In this document: positions 35,501 to 47,000 of the stretch, piece after piece
Position numbering within the stretch: the stretch's first letter is position 1
Layout: each line of letters starts with the position of its first letter
NCBI GenBank assembly: GCA_024449915.1
Contig: JAMZAV010000168.1
Coordinates: forward strand, 558,001-622,000
Length of the DNA stretch: 64,000 bases
DNA from: Sweltsa coloradensis
Lineage: Eukaryota; Arthropoda; Insecta; Plecoptera; Chloroperlidae
Direction: 5' to 3'
The notes under the pieces: model-generated
Seen by the model: only the letters and a program-made list of their open reading frames with translations
The model's database searches: none
Told to the model about the DNA's origin: nothing
Made by a program: the position numbers and the translations under genes

Positions 35501-36338
35501 TCAGTGCTAGCTACTCTTTTAGTTTTTATTGTGTATCCAATCCATAGATTCCATTCTAAGCAAAAGCAAATGTTCTAAATTGTCTCCGCAAACCAGTTAC
35601 AGGCTGAGAGTGGTTTCATCTTTCATCCATCATTGAAACAGTTACCTACCATATAATAATTAGTTAGGTCCAATATCAGCATCATTAAAAAAAAAAAAAC
35701 GCTCAGCTATCGTGTTGCCAGTTCTCGGCTTAGGCCATGTACAAGAAAAAATTGATTAGCACCGAACGGCATTAAGTTTAACCCATTTCATTGTCCACGT
35801 AGAAACTATGTTCAAGCACATAAAAGTGTTTCAAGGGAGTTTTTAAAATACTGGAAGCAGTAGGGCTATCAGTATCACTATCAGTACACATAACCGGTAA
35901 AGAATAACCATACAAATATGAGCATACATAACCGTATAAATGCAATTTTAGTTTCTGCCACTGGGAATGGGATTTTAGAAGTAAAACTCATGTTTTAAAA
36001 ATTGAATGTAATCACGTATTCATTATGCACAGTATTAGTATTTTCCAATACATATTGCATCTTGCAACCTAATTTACTATTTTTTTAATAAACATTTGAC
36101 TGGCTTTAGATTACTAAATTGAAGTTTGTAAATGTGTAACTGGTAACTGGCTTGTGGAAATTAGGATAAAATAACCAGCCTATCAGTAACATACATAGTA
36201 CTACATAGCACTACCAAACGAGTAAAATCTTTGAACACAATAATAAATAATGCATATGATTGAATGTGGCGACGATACAATATGATGAGGGGACATGGAA
36301 CAGATGACAGAAGTCTTGAGATTGTGGGCTGATGGTGA
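32510..36338. other. Intergenic interval, largely featureless
   Basis: AT-rich DNA between the converging ends of DHX37 and TMX2. It holds one R1 repeat copy (34008-34125) and AT-rich simple sequence. I see no supported gene. The 3' UTR of TMX2 (minus) must lie at the right end. Confidence 0.4.
34008..34125 (+). repeat. Dispersed short repeat family R1, copy 4
   Basis: Contains CGCTCGTCGATAGTGTCGGT, ACCTGAAAAGCAGTTATGTG and GGTAGACTCTAAATACAAAT, the last closely matching the copy at 22990. Confidence 0.55.
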
Positions 36339-39300
36339 TTATTCTGCCTTGACATGTTTTTCTTCCACACCCTTCTTCTTTACCATCGTGGATTTGCATG
36401 TGTTGTAAATGTTGTTGAGATCAAATGAGGCTTTCATATTGTCCTGTTGAAATGCAATCAGAAAAAAGAACAATTTGTATTACAAACAGTAGAGTTGAGG
36501 TTGATTATCAATGTTAGTGGTTGATTGCATGATTGTTTTAATTGGGTACTGGACAAAGTAACATGGGGGGGGGGGGGTGAACCAAATACTAGAGGTCACT
36601 TGCTGCTGCTGGCTATTAATTTTAAAGTTTACAGTTTACAGAGATGGAGGGAGCTATTACAACAGACCTCTGGTAGGCCTAGTGGAGGAGGTGAGCGAGG
36701 AAGAAGCTGAGGACGTGGTTGTGTCAGGCCTGGCTAGCCGACAACCAAGATGTTAGCCCAAGAAACGGAGTAGTGCGCTACCTACTGCTCCCCCCAACCC
36801 GATTTAATGTTGGAAATGGGTATACTCTTTATCCACAACACGTTTTTTAATTCTGGAATTAAGGTAACTTTAATTTACATTAGCTCAGTCTTACCAGAAG
36901 GTGAACTTTATACCGTTTGTTTCATCCTTTTGAGGCATTGTTTTTTTTATCTAATTTTTGCGTAGGCCCACCTTGTAATCTGTATTTCCTCGATTTTACC
37001 TACCCTGCCATTTGGTTTCATTTCAAACTCAATTTAATAGGTTGACTTAAAATAAGAACTTGAAAATTATTGTCAAATGTATTCTATTTCTATGACGACC
37101 TCTCTATAACCTTTTTTTTTTTAAACAAACAAATTCTTTATTTTAGAGTTGTAGACATAACACAAAAATAAATAATAAAGAAATACCTGGGAATGCCCCC
37201 TTAACTTTCTACTTTAAATTAATGTTACACAAATTTACTTTAAGATATAGAGATAGGTACTCCAAACATAATGTAAATTATTTATAACAGGAAAAAATGG
37301 GTAAAAAACCTGCTGCAAACATAAAAACTTGAGAAAATTTTAAGGCAGGTAATAGGTAATGGTAGTAATTAAGGTATTTACTTAGTGTAGTAAGTAGTAA
37401 CCTTACCTCAGAGAAGAAGAATTTGATGACTTTCCCTTTGGTGTCGACCGCTGGCCGTCGTGTTACTTCCTTCCCGTCTTTGAACAGGATTACAGTCGGC
37501 AGCTGACTGCTCATTGCTCCCTCGTCAACCTTGAATTTCTTAGCTGCGTCCGGATACCTTCCGATGTCAATCTTTCCAAACTTCAAGTTTTCAAGACCAT
37601 AGCTAGGATGGAACAATACCAATATCATTTAGTAAGCAGAAACACCATTAATAAACAAGCGGTTGAATTGTTCCAATCTATTTGGTACGTTATTTAGAAC
37701 AGAGAAGTACCAAAGAAGTGCAAAGTTGCCATCTACCAGTCCTACTTTGTTTCAATACTGACTGACGTATGCAGCCGAGACATGGTGGTACTATATGACA
37801 AGTTGACAACACTGGATGAGAGCTTTGTGCAGGCGCGGACTGGGTCGAAAAGGCCCGGAATGCTGGCATGTAGTAGGGCCCGTTTGAGGTCGCGTAGTAA
37901 AGCAGGGGTCTGGGGCGAAGCCCCAGCCGCCGGAGGCAATTTCGGCGAAGGCGAAAAATTTTTGGGTGGTTCGTTATATTTTATGGCCCAGAACGCTATT
38001 TTAGGACGCGATTAACAGGCGCCAACTAAGTAACACTACCCGAGCTCGCAATTCAAATCTCGCAAAATTATATTTGAGGAAGCCTTACAACCAATAATGT
38101 AACTCGCGCAAGTACCAAATTGACACTCGCAAAATGCGAGCTTGGGGGATGAGTGTATACTGGACATTTTGATTGAATCATGCATAACTTTCCAATTATA
38201 ATGTGTAAGCGTAAGCTGTAACCTGTAATGAGACGATTCACGGTACTACTTCTAAATCCCCTCGCCAGTGCCGGCTCCCCCCCCCCCCCCACCACCCAAC
38301 GCCATCCCCTTGCTAGTTGGAACTGGCAAACCAAAACCAAAATACTTGCAATCACATCGAAATTTCTTCTCGTAGCGCGGCGGCGAGAAAGTCAATTAGC
38401 TATAGATGATAGTCACTAGTTCCTAATGAAAACTGAAAAGTGAGAACACTGAACAACCATTCTCTTTTGAAGAGCCGCCTAAGGCACCCCATGAGTCATC
38501 GTTAATATTATCTAATGTATTTTGTTCGGCAACTCTTTTTCGCAGTAAATAAATATACAATCATATATATTTTGTCTGAAACTGAAAGTGTAGTGTGTAC
38601 AAATGTTCCACAGGGGCCCGGAATGTCAAAAGCCCGGGGTGCGATCGCACCCCAGCACCCCCTGCCAGTCCGCGCCTGGCCTTGTGCAATCTGGGGACAT
38701 GGAGTCTCTGAGAAGCATTGTAGGCCTGCATGACCAGATGAGAGAACAGAATGAGAATGTCAGGTAGATGGAAGAATAAAATGGAGACATGTAAAAAGGA
38801 TGGTTATAACTTATAAGGAGGTATAATCATAAGGTAATAAGGAAGTATTAAGACATTGGTACGGTATGTAAGAGCAGGTACAGTACACCTTAAAATGTCC
38901 TTCCTGCTGCCCATCCATCCATGACTATCACTCTTGGGTACGGCATGGTTGTATTTGTAAAGTAATTTGTCCTAGTTGTATATTTACAATTATCTTGGTG
39001 GCCCTACTTCCTGTACCTCTTGTTTAGATAAGATAACTGTTCATTTTTCACTGCAATTACCTGGTGGCAATTTCAGCTGTTTACTCTCTGGAGTTACTAG
39101 CAAATACACAGTATTCAGTATGCCATAGACCCCCCCCCCCCCCCACTGCTTTGCTTTGCTTGCTGAGCAGATGAAAAAGTGGAATCAAAAAAATATATGC
39201 CAAAATTAATTTTCTTGAACTCTTTAAGAAATTGCATTGTGCAATAGCTAATAAATAAATACTCTTTCTCCTGTAATGCTTTGCGCACGCGATATTGAGG

Positions 39301-41688
39301 CCACTGGTGATTTTGAAAATTGTCTATTGGTGAATGCACTGCCTTACCTACTTGCTTTTGTGAGCAAAATCAAATAATATTCTAATGGTCATTTTTGTCT
39401 GTATGTGCATAGAATCATCAATTCACAGGGAAATAATAGGCCTATTGATAGTTTAGTTAGATGCCACGGCTCTAAAGGATCACGTAGGCTTAAGCCTAGG
39501 GTAGTTTTGAAATGTAATTTTAAAAGTTATGCTAAGTGCTAACCTACCTGGTTGATAACCGAGCATACGTAGGCGCAAAATTTGCGCAAGCTGGATTCCA
39601 AGCAGTGTAGAACTCGACCAACCATGTTATACGCTTATCATTTTCTAATTCATCTTCCAATGCCGTTCCTGTACGGAAGTATACTACATTCTCGGGGCCG
39701 GAATAGGTTGGCTCAGGGAATATTAGTCCAAGCACTAAAACAAATAAGAAGAAAATTCTTTATTGGGTTACCGGTACAACAATACGATTGAGTAAGCAGA
39801 CTTCTTACAATAAGCTAGGGTACTTACACACAAATGCGACAGCGTACATAATTCCCATTCTCGCATCAGCATAGAACCAAAGAACGAGGTTGGCAACTTT
39901 GTTGTAGATAAAACTGGACGTTAAATAATTAATCATAGTTACGCTTCCAGATTTCTTTGTCCGAATCATGACCACAATTAATAAGAAAAAAAGTATCTCC
40001 GATTCTCTCTGGAATGAAGAAGCACAATATTCATTGAATGAAGGCCTTCTGATAAATGGGTACGTACCGGTAGGGTATATGTTGGTCTTTTTGGGAAAAT
40101 GGCTCGTCGAGGTTAGCTCAGAGGTGAGTTTAGTACATTAAGGTTTCCGTTTTCTCTGGTAAGGTACGTAAATTGTAAAATGCCTTTCTTATCACATGAA
40201 ACTAATTTCATGTGAAAGTTAATATAAAGAAGTTAAAGAACCAATCAAACAGAGTGGAGATGAACATTCCTAATTGAATTGATCAATAACAAGACGGTGT
40301 CTACAGAAATTCAGGAAATGTTCTCACGGTCTCACCCTTTAGTCTTTACTATCAGCAGAGAACTGCTCTAGGCCCAGAGGAGGCAACTATGCCTTGATAA
40401 ACTACAGCCAGAATGGGTGGATGAGTGGAATGACCTTTCTGAGGGGTTAGTGGGGGAAAAGAATTTGATTGGATTAAAAAAATCACTAAAGCAGTTCCAA
40501 AGGTTTATCCTGACTAGGGAAGAGAGAGAATTGGAGATGAGAGTAAGAAGAGGCCTTACTTGGAAAGGGAGCGATAGAGATTACGAGGGGAACTTGTGCA
40601 TTGGTCAATGGACATAAGAGAGAGATAGAGAGCGAGCGAGGAATATAGGCCTATATATGGAAGCTGAGGGATGTAGAGGTGGGAGAGTGGAAGAAGAAAC
40701 CTGCTACCAACTAATAGTAATTAGCAGAGGATGAAGATAGGCCTACATATACATAGATAACATGGAATAGGGATTTACAGATTTCACAACATTATTGAAG
40801 GTGTGGGGATTAAAACTCAACTAGCAATGCCAAACTTTTCTAAAGGCCCTACATTTGAATGTAGGGCTATGTCTAGAATTATACGGCATTTTTACCACAA
40901 CTTGGTCAAGGAGAATGAACAAAATATTTAGGCCTATGCTAATGAACGCTAAAACACTTGTGAACATCTTATTGCTCTAGATAGGTCTAATCCTATGCCT
41001 AGTTGCTGGTGCGCTTTCCTCAGAATAATTTTAGACGATTGTCTGAATATCGCCTCCACTTTATTCACTGTGACAAGGTGAATACACTCTGGAGTAACCT
41101 AATTAGGGGTCGAGTGGTTGCCACTGGGCGGACGGGCTCATTTGCAACCAGAAGCAGGCGCCTAGCCTAGCCTAGCCATTCTAGAGGCTAAGCCGATTGA
41201 CTAGGCCTACATAGGCTTGGTACACAAACCAACAAAGTATGTTATACATAGCCAATGGCCTGACTTGGGGATGCAATCAATCAATTCATGTTTTATTGCA
41301 AGTAGATCACATTTGTTTTACAGTATTTGTAAAGTGACATTTTACATGGTCAATTGATTGGCCTCAATCTGGCTACTAGACGAAATGAGGGAGATTCCTG
41401 GGTCTAGGCTCTCTCTCTCTCTCTAGTAGGCCTAGCCCTTGGCCAAGGGGGCCCAAGACTAGGCCTAGCCTAGGGCTAGCTACCTAGCCCCTAGGCCCTA
41501 GCTAGGGCCTAGATTGCCCTAAAAATTTCTTTACTCACAGTATCTATTTCGCACATTGGATTTGCTTCGGGAAATGCAAATTCACACATGTATGGTAGTT
41601 TTTTTGCAATAATGTACGATAAACTTAAAAGTATATTAACAAAGTAATAAGGTTTAAGCAATAACACCAAATCATTTTTTAAAGTCAT
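36339..41688 (-). CDS. TMX2: TMX2, thioredoxin-related transmembrane protein 2
   Basis: Five exons: 41539-41688, 39828-40008, 39548-39734, 37407-37602, 36339-36443; 272 residues, slightly shorter than the human protein. ER and mitochondria-associated membrane protein of the PDI-like TMX family. Order: hydrophobic segment about 9-28 (PYYFVNILLSLSYIIA), then ESEILFFLLIVVMI (52-65) and MGIMYAVAF running into LLGLIF (101-116), then a thioredoxin fold about 140-240 with KFGKIDIGRYPD and the cis-Pro segment QLPTVILF. The redox site reads WNPAC (156-160): only one cysteine, as in insect relatives. The ATG at 41686-41688 was chosen because the open frame upstream offers only a GTG. The C-terminus is KHVKAE, without the KKxx ER signal of vertebrate TMX2. 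All junction phases agree. Confidence 0.93.
37695..38790 (+). mobile_element. RTE-like LINE fragment, interrupted by a hAT element
   Basis: ACAGAGAAGTACCAAAGAAG at 37700 matches the LINE fragment at 14490. The match continues through CCTACTTTGTT and GGATGAG to CTTTGTGC, breaks at 37830 and resumes after 38678 with GAGAAGCATTGTAGG. Lies in TMX2 intron 3. Confidence 0.7.
37830..38678. mobile_element. hAT-type element with CAGGCGCGGACTGG ends
   Basis: Inverted ends CAGGCGCGGACTGG and CCAGTCCGCGCCTG. Flanks GCTTTGTG (37822-37829) and GCCTTGTG (38679-38686) match at 7 of 8 bases, and the split LINE sequence on either side rejoins, confirming insertion. Subterminal GGCCCGGAATG words occur on both sides. 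No transposase frame. Confidence 0.85.
40330..40740 (+). pseudogene. LINE polyprotein C-terminal remnant
   Basis: The frame around 40417-40500 reads DEWNDLSEGLVGEKN, then GLKKSLKQF. This matches the C-terminal 'EWN-x-L-x(3)-VV...LKKSL' block found after many non-LTR reverse transcriptases; a minus-strand relative is at 42870-42965. Lies in TMX2 intron 1. Confidence 0.5.
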
Positions 41689-42095
41689 TTTTTCTGATCG
41701 ATCTTTCGCACAGCCTAAAATTGTAACAGCTGATGACTTATCACCGCCCACTATTATCGAATTGCGGATGTACCAACAGTTTTACTTTACAAATTAATGA
41801 TTAACGTCATATTTATTTTCTTTCCATTAATTTATGAAATATTAAATCGTTACAATAATTAAAAAAATAATATAATACACTCTCTGACATCGATTTAACT
41901 GAAAGCCTTTTCTATTTAATAATTAATAGATTTAATACAGCGTTTGCAATTTTACTGTTATAAGTTTGCTAGCCTGATCTTTGGTCTGTGGCCAGCGCCA
42001 TCTATTGATAAAAGTAGAAACAACGCTGCTGTTGGTGCTGTGGTGGTCATTGATTCTTTTATCGTTGTTTATGCAAATTATATAAATAATTAACC
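41689..42095. promoter_or_regulatory. Bidirectional promoter interval TMX2 / ANAPC7
   Basis: 407 bp separate the start codons of TMX2 (minus) and ANAPC7 (plus), so both promoters must lie here. A GGCCAGCGCCATCTATTGAT word near 41990 contains GCCATC, a YY1/Pho-like core. No TATA box is in an obvious place. The interval is free of the transposons that fill the flanking introns. Confidence 0.5.
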
Positions 42096-43983
42096 ATGTC
42101 TGGTCTTTTTGAGCAGATCAAACTTCTTTATGAACATAAACTTTATAGTAATGTTGTGTCACTGGTAAGTTTTTTTGTTACTTTGACATGCTATTAACAC
42201 AGTTTTATGCTTGGTAGATATGAAGTAAGGTTATGTTGCCGTGAACATCCGTCATCTCAAGGGCTAGGTAGGCCTAGCTAGCCCTAGGCCTATTCTAGTC
42301 ACAGTCGGAAGTCTGATAAAAATAATAATCGTATTTACTCAGCTATACTGTTTCATGCTACCTACCAAATTATTATCTTATATAATTTGGTAACCCCCAG
42401 TGTCCCGATGCCTAGGCTAGACCAAGGCTCCTAGGCCTATGCCCCAGTCTTTGTGTGTGAGTTAAATATTCGGGGGATAGGGATAGGGCTAATATATTAT
42501 TATGGACAATGCCTCTATAGTCTAGCAGGCTTAGTATTATGCCTAGGCCATCTCTCTCCTCCCGCAGTTGATCCTTTTTGTATCTTTTTTTGTATTGTAT
42601 CTCTCTCTCCTACTATTGACTAGGCCTATTATAGTCGGTGGTAGGTTTCTTCATCCTTCCTTCCTTTCCTTCTTAGTTGCATTCATCCTTTCGTTCACCA
42701 TATTTCCCTGTTTCTTGTTTACTTCCCATCTCTCTTCTTGCTTTATTTCCATTTTTCCTTTGATTTGCATCTTCCGTCCATGTGAACCTTATCACACACT
42801 CATTGGCGAGCCCTTTCCTCTTACTTATTTAGACCGGGCGAGCCTTAGGCAGTAGTTTTAAAGACTTTTTAAAACCTTTGATATCCTTTTCACCCACTAC
42901 CCCCTCTTTCAGGCCATTCCATTCCACCACCGTTCTGGCCAAGAACGAGTTCCTCCCTACGTCAGTAGCCCATGTAATGTAATGTAATGTAATGTGTTTA
43001 TTGACCAAAATGAGCTTTCGCTCTTTACAGTGGCAATTTTACAAAACTAACTTAAATACTAATGTATTTTATATTAGGAGTACAGCTGCTCCTGTTACAG
43101 TATAGTAGAGAATACCCTACTAGTAGGCCTAGTATGATCTAGGCCTACACTAATATATTATATAAACTACTAGAAAAGCAAAAGCAAGAACATAAATGAT
43201 AAATAATATAGTAAGATGATTATTTAAATTGTACATGACAGATAGACAAGAAGCTTTTAACGTTAAGGTAAAGTATTTCACATAAATGTTTGATACTACT
43301 AGGAAAACGCTAAAGTCCCGCCGCGTTGATGGATGAGCGTTTTTTTTGTAAGTTTTTTTTTGCGTTTTGTGCGTTTGTTTGCACTTTTCCTTTGCAAGTG
43401 CTTTTTGAATGCATTGTGGAGGTGATTGTTGTCAAGTTACTATTGTTATTTGTTAATTGGTATTACTAAACTTCAAAAAACTCATATTAAAACCTTAATT
43501 TCTGTAGATTCTGACTAATTTTTTCAACTTTTTCTTTCAAAAGGTACTACATCACCATAACCTTAATGTCCATGTGAAATCTGAACGTTGTAGCCCTACC
43601 CGTTTTGTCAGAATCGGCCCAAATGTGACGAAAATATCGCACTAAAAATTGAAAAACTAATATTAAAACCTTTATTTCTATGGATTCTAGCTAACTTTTT
43701 CAACTTTTTCTTTCAAAAGGTACTACATCACCATAATATTAATGTCCATGTGAAATATGAACGTTCTAGCCCCACCCGTTTGGTCAGAATCGGCCCAAAT
43801 GTCACGAAAATATCGCACTAAAAATCGAAAAGTATCGTAACAGTACGATGTTTATGAGAAATATTTTTTCTATTGTACCCAAAAACAATACAGTTCTAAG
43901 TTCAGAGAAAACGAAGGTCCGGTCAAATTTTCATCAAGATCGCGTATGCCGTTTGACCGGAATCGAGCGAACAAAACAGACGG

Positions 43984-44029
<46 letters not shown>

Positions 44030-47000
44030 ACCCGAGCTAAATTTTTTGGGGGGTCAGTGAAATTGAAGTCTTCGCTTCCGCTCGCTACGCTCGCTCGCTC
44101 ATCCAACAAGCTAGATAGACAAGACTTTTAACATTAGGATGGAAGTCACTCACAAGACAACAAACTACGGTAATGGCCTACTGTAGATTATGGTGGTACC
44201 CTAAAGGTAGCCAAACTTGAAAACACTCACTCAAAACAGTCTTCAAGTTCATTACACAATAGACTTTCCCTAACTTGTTTCCTGAATGCTCGGTTCCTTA
44301 GCGTTTTAACTTTTGTAGGAAGCTGTTATATTGGATGAAACCTCTATGTTTTATATTTACGCTGCCAAACTTACAAGTGTTGACGTGTTCAATGTAAAGG
44401 TTATTTTTGTTGCGAGTATTGTAAGCATGTTTGTTACTATTTAGATTGTAGTCTAAATTACATAGAGAATATTTGTTTACCATGCTATGCACAAATGAGA
44501 GGGTTTGATGTTTGTTTACGAGTCTAAGTGGTAGGATTTGATTGTTCCTATACATGTCTGTGCGATGCATGTCTCTTGGATAGTTGAAAACATTACGGAT
44601 TGCTCTATTCTGAGTGACAATTAGAGTGTTTAGTTTTGATTTGGATGCTGTTCCCCATATGGTGTTAAGATAAATCAGGTGGCTGTGTATGTATGAGTAA
44701 TAGAGACTCTTAAGAGTAGATACGTTTATTATTATAGAAATTCTTTTCATAATGCCTGTGATAGGTAAATTTTTTTTTCCACATGAGCTATGTGTTTTTC
44801 CCATGACAGTTGGTCATCCAGCATTAACCCAAGGTACTTAACCATGGATACTTGAGTAAGTGGTGTGTTATTAACTGTTAGTTGTAAATTATTATTGTCT
44901 CCATTCTCATTCCGAGATTTAAAACACCATATAGTTGGTTTTTAAAATGTTGAGGGAGAGCTTATTTAACCTAAGCCATTCACTTAGTATGTTTAAATCG
45001 TGTTGCATTACGATAGCCAAAGATTGAAGAGATGTTGCAAAGTAGAACAGGCTGGTGTCGTCTGCAAAAGATTGAAGATGGCCTAATATGCCCGATTGAA
45101 AAAGGTCGTTAATATACACAAGAAAAAGAAGAGGTCCAAGAATTGAACCCTGCGGAACACCACAACTAATGCTTTCTTCTGTTCCATTCACTCCATCAAT
45201 AGTAACAAACTGTTTCCTGTCTTCCCTCTCTCATATTTCCACTTATGATCCCCTCTTGCTAGATAGTTAGCCTTCCTTAAAAGGCTGTTCATCTCCCCCA
45301 TCCTTCGTGATCTCTAGTCACTCTATAGGCCTAGGCCTACATTTTCCCTAGTCTGTCCATCCTTTGTCTGACCTCTAGATCTTCCCATCCTAGATCTCTT
45401 ACCATACTGGAGACACTCTCATACTTCCTTACTACATGTCCATTTACTACTTCCTCCTTCCATGTATTCCCCCTTTCTAAGAACCCTTCTTGCGGCTCTT
45501 TTCTGTAGCCTCTATCTCATCTACTTCCCCCTTCCTATACGGGTCCCATATAGCTCCAGCATACTCGACCACCGGTCTCACTAGGGTTTTGTATGCATGC
45601 CCTTTTAATTCACTACCGGGTACTTGCCCCTTTTAGTGTCCGCATAACAAAATTAAGGCATCTAAAACCTTTCTTAGAAACCTCCTTGACGTGTTCCTCC
45701 CAGCTGAGCTTATACTGCAGCCACACTCCTAGATATTTAATTTTTTCCACTTTTCCAGTTCCTTCTCCATGAGTGAGTAACCTTCCCCTAGTCCTCGGAC
45801 TATCCTCCTTCTTGTGAACCTTACCCATTTACATTTTCAGTGTTAAGGCTCATCTCATTGCCCTTTACCCATTCCTCCAGTATAGTCAAGTCCTGCTTTA
45901 GGTCCGTTACATCCCTAATATTCCTTATGATTCTATATATTACACAGTCATCTGCGAATAGTCTTACCTTGGCCCCATCCTGTCAGCAATGTCATTTATA
46001 TATATTGCAAAAAGTAAGGGTCCCAGTACACTCCCTTGCGGTACCCCTGATGTCACTTCCACTTCATTCGATAGATCCTCCCCTACCTTGACCCTTTGTT
46101 TCCCTATCCCTAGAAATTCCTTAACCCATCTGTTAACCCTTTAATAGTCATCTATTACTCCTTCCAGCTTCCCTATTTTTTGTCATGGGGAACCTTGTCT
46201 AATGCCTTTTCAAAATCAAAGAAAAACCCCCAAACCACCCAATTTCCCCCCTTTTCAAGTGATCTACCCAGGTCATTTACTAGCCTAAGAGCTGCGTCTC
46301 GCATGAGTACCCCTTTTCAAACCATGCTGACCCCTTTTTATCCACTTTTTCCCTCTTATGATTCCTTATGTAGTCCCCACTCACCCTTTCCATAATCTTG
46401 TCCAACGATGTCAGTGATATTGGGCCCATAGTTCCCTAGTTTCCCCCCTTTTCCCCCCCTTTTTATGGGATAACTAAATAAGGTAAATTAAGATCTGTGG
46501 CAAGCCGCAAGACTTTCTCTTAAGATTTTCCTCCATTCCACCTTGTGGTTCATACTCCATTACTGATGTCACTGGCCTTAACTCCTTTCTGCTTTTCGGT
46601 GAGCCCATTCCAATCAACTGTTCTACCCAGAATGGATTAGACTACTTGCCCAAATCCGTCCTCCACATTCCTCTCTTGTACTTCTATATGTGACTTGACA
46701 TTGTGATCATTTCTGCCTAGGTTGCAAGTTGCACTATATGCAGCCCTAACATAAACTCTCTGGAAATTGGTTGATTTGTTTGACCCTGGGCATATGATTA
46801 TTTATTCTGATAAACCCGCAGCATACAAACTCACAAAGACACGCCAAAGACGTAACAAAAACAAAAAGTCAAATTTTCTTGTAGCGGTGGGGTGGGGGTT
46901 CCCTCTTAGAGATCTGAGTCACAGAATAATTACACACTTGCAGATGATTGAGTGACTTGCTTAATCCAGCTTGCGGTATGTGAGGCTTCCACTTGTTTAC

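Noticed and set aside
35600..36330. Extra coding exons 3' of TMX2
   Set aside because: AT-rich, no splice-consistent frame; probably 3' UTR and intergenic DNA.
41689..41751. Upstream extension of TMX2 to 41751
   Set aside because: The extension would need a GTG start; the ATG at 41686-41688 gives the usual family N-terminus.
43848..44131. Open frames with poly-Lys or poly-Phe
   Set aside because: Created by the 45-nt A tract.
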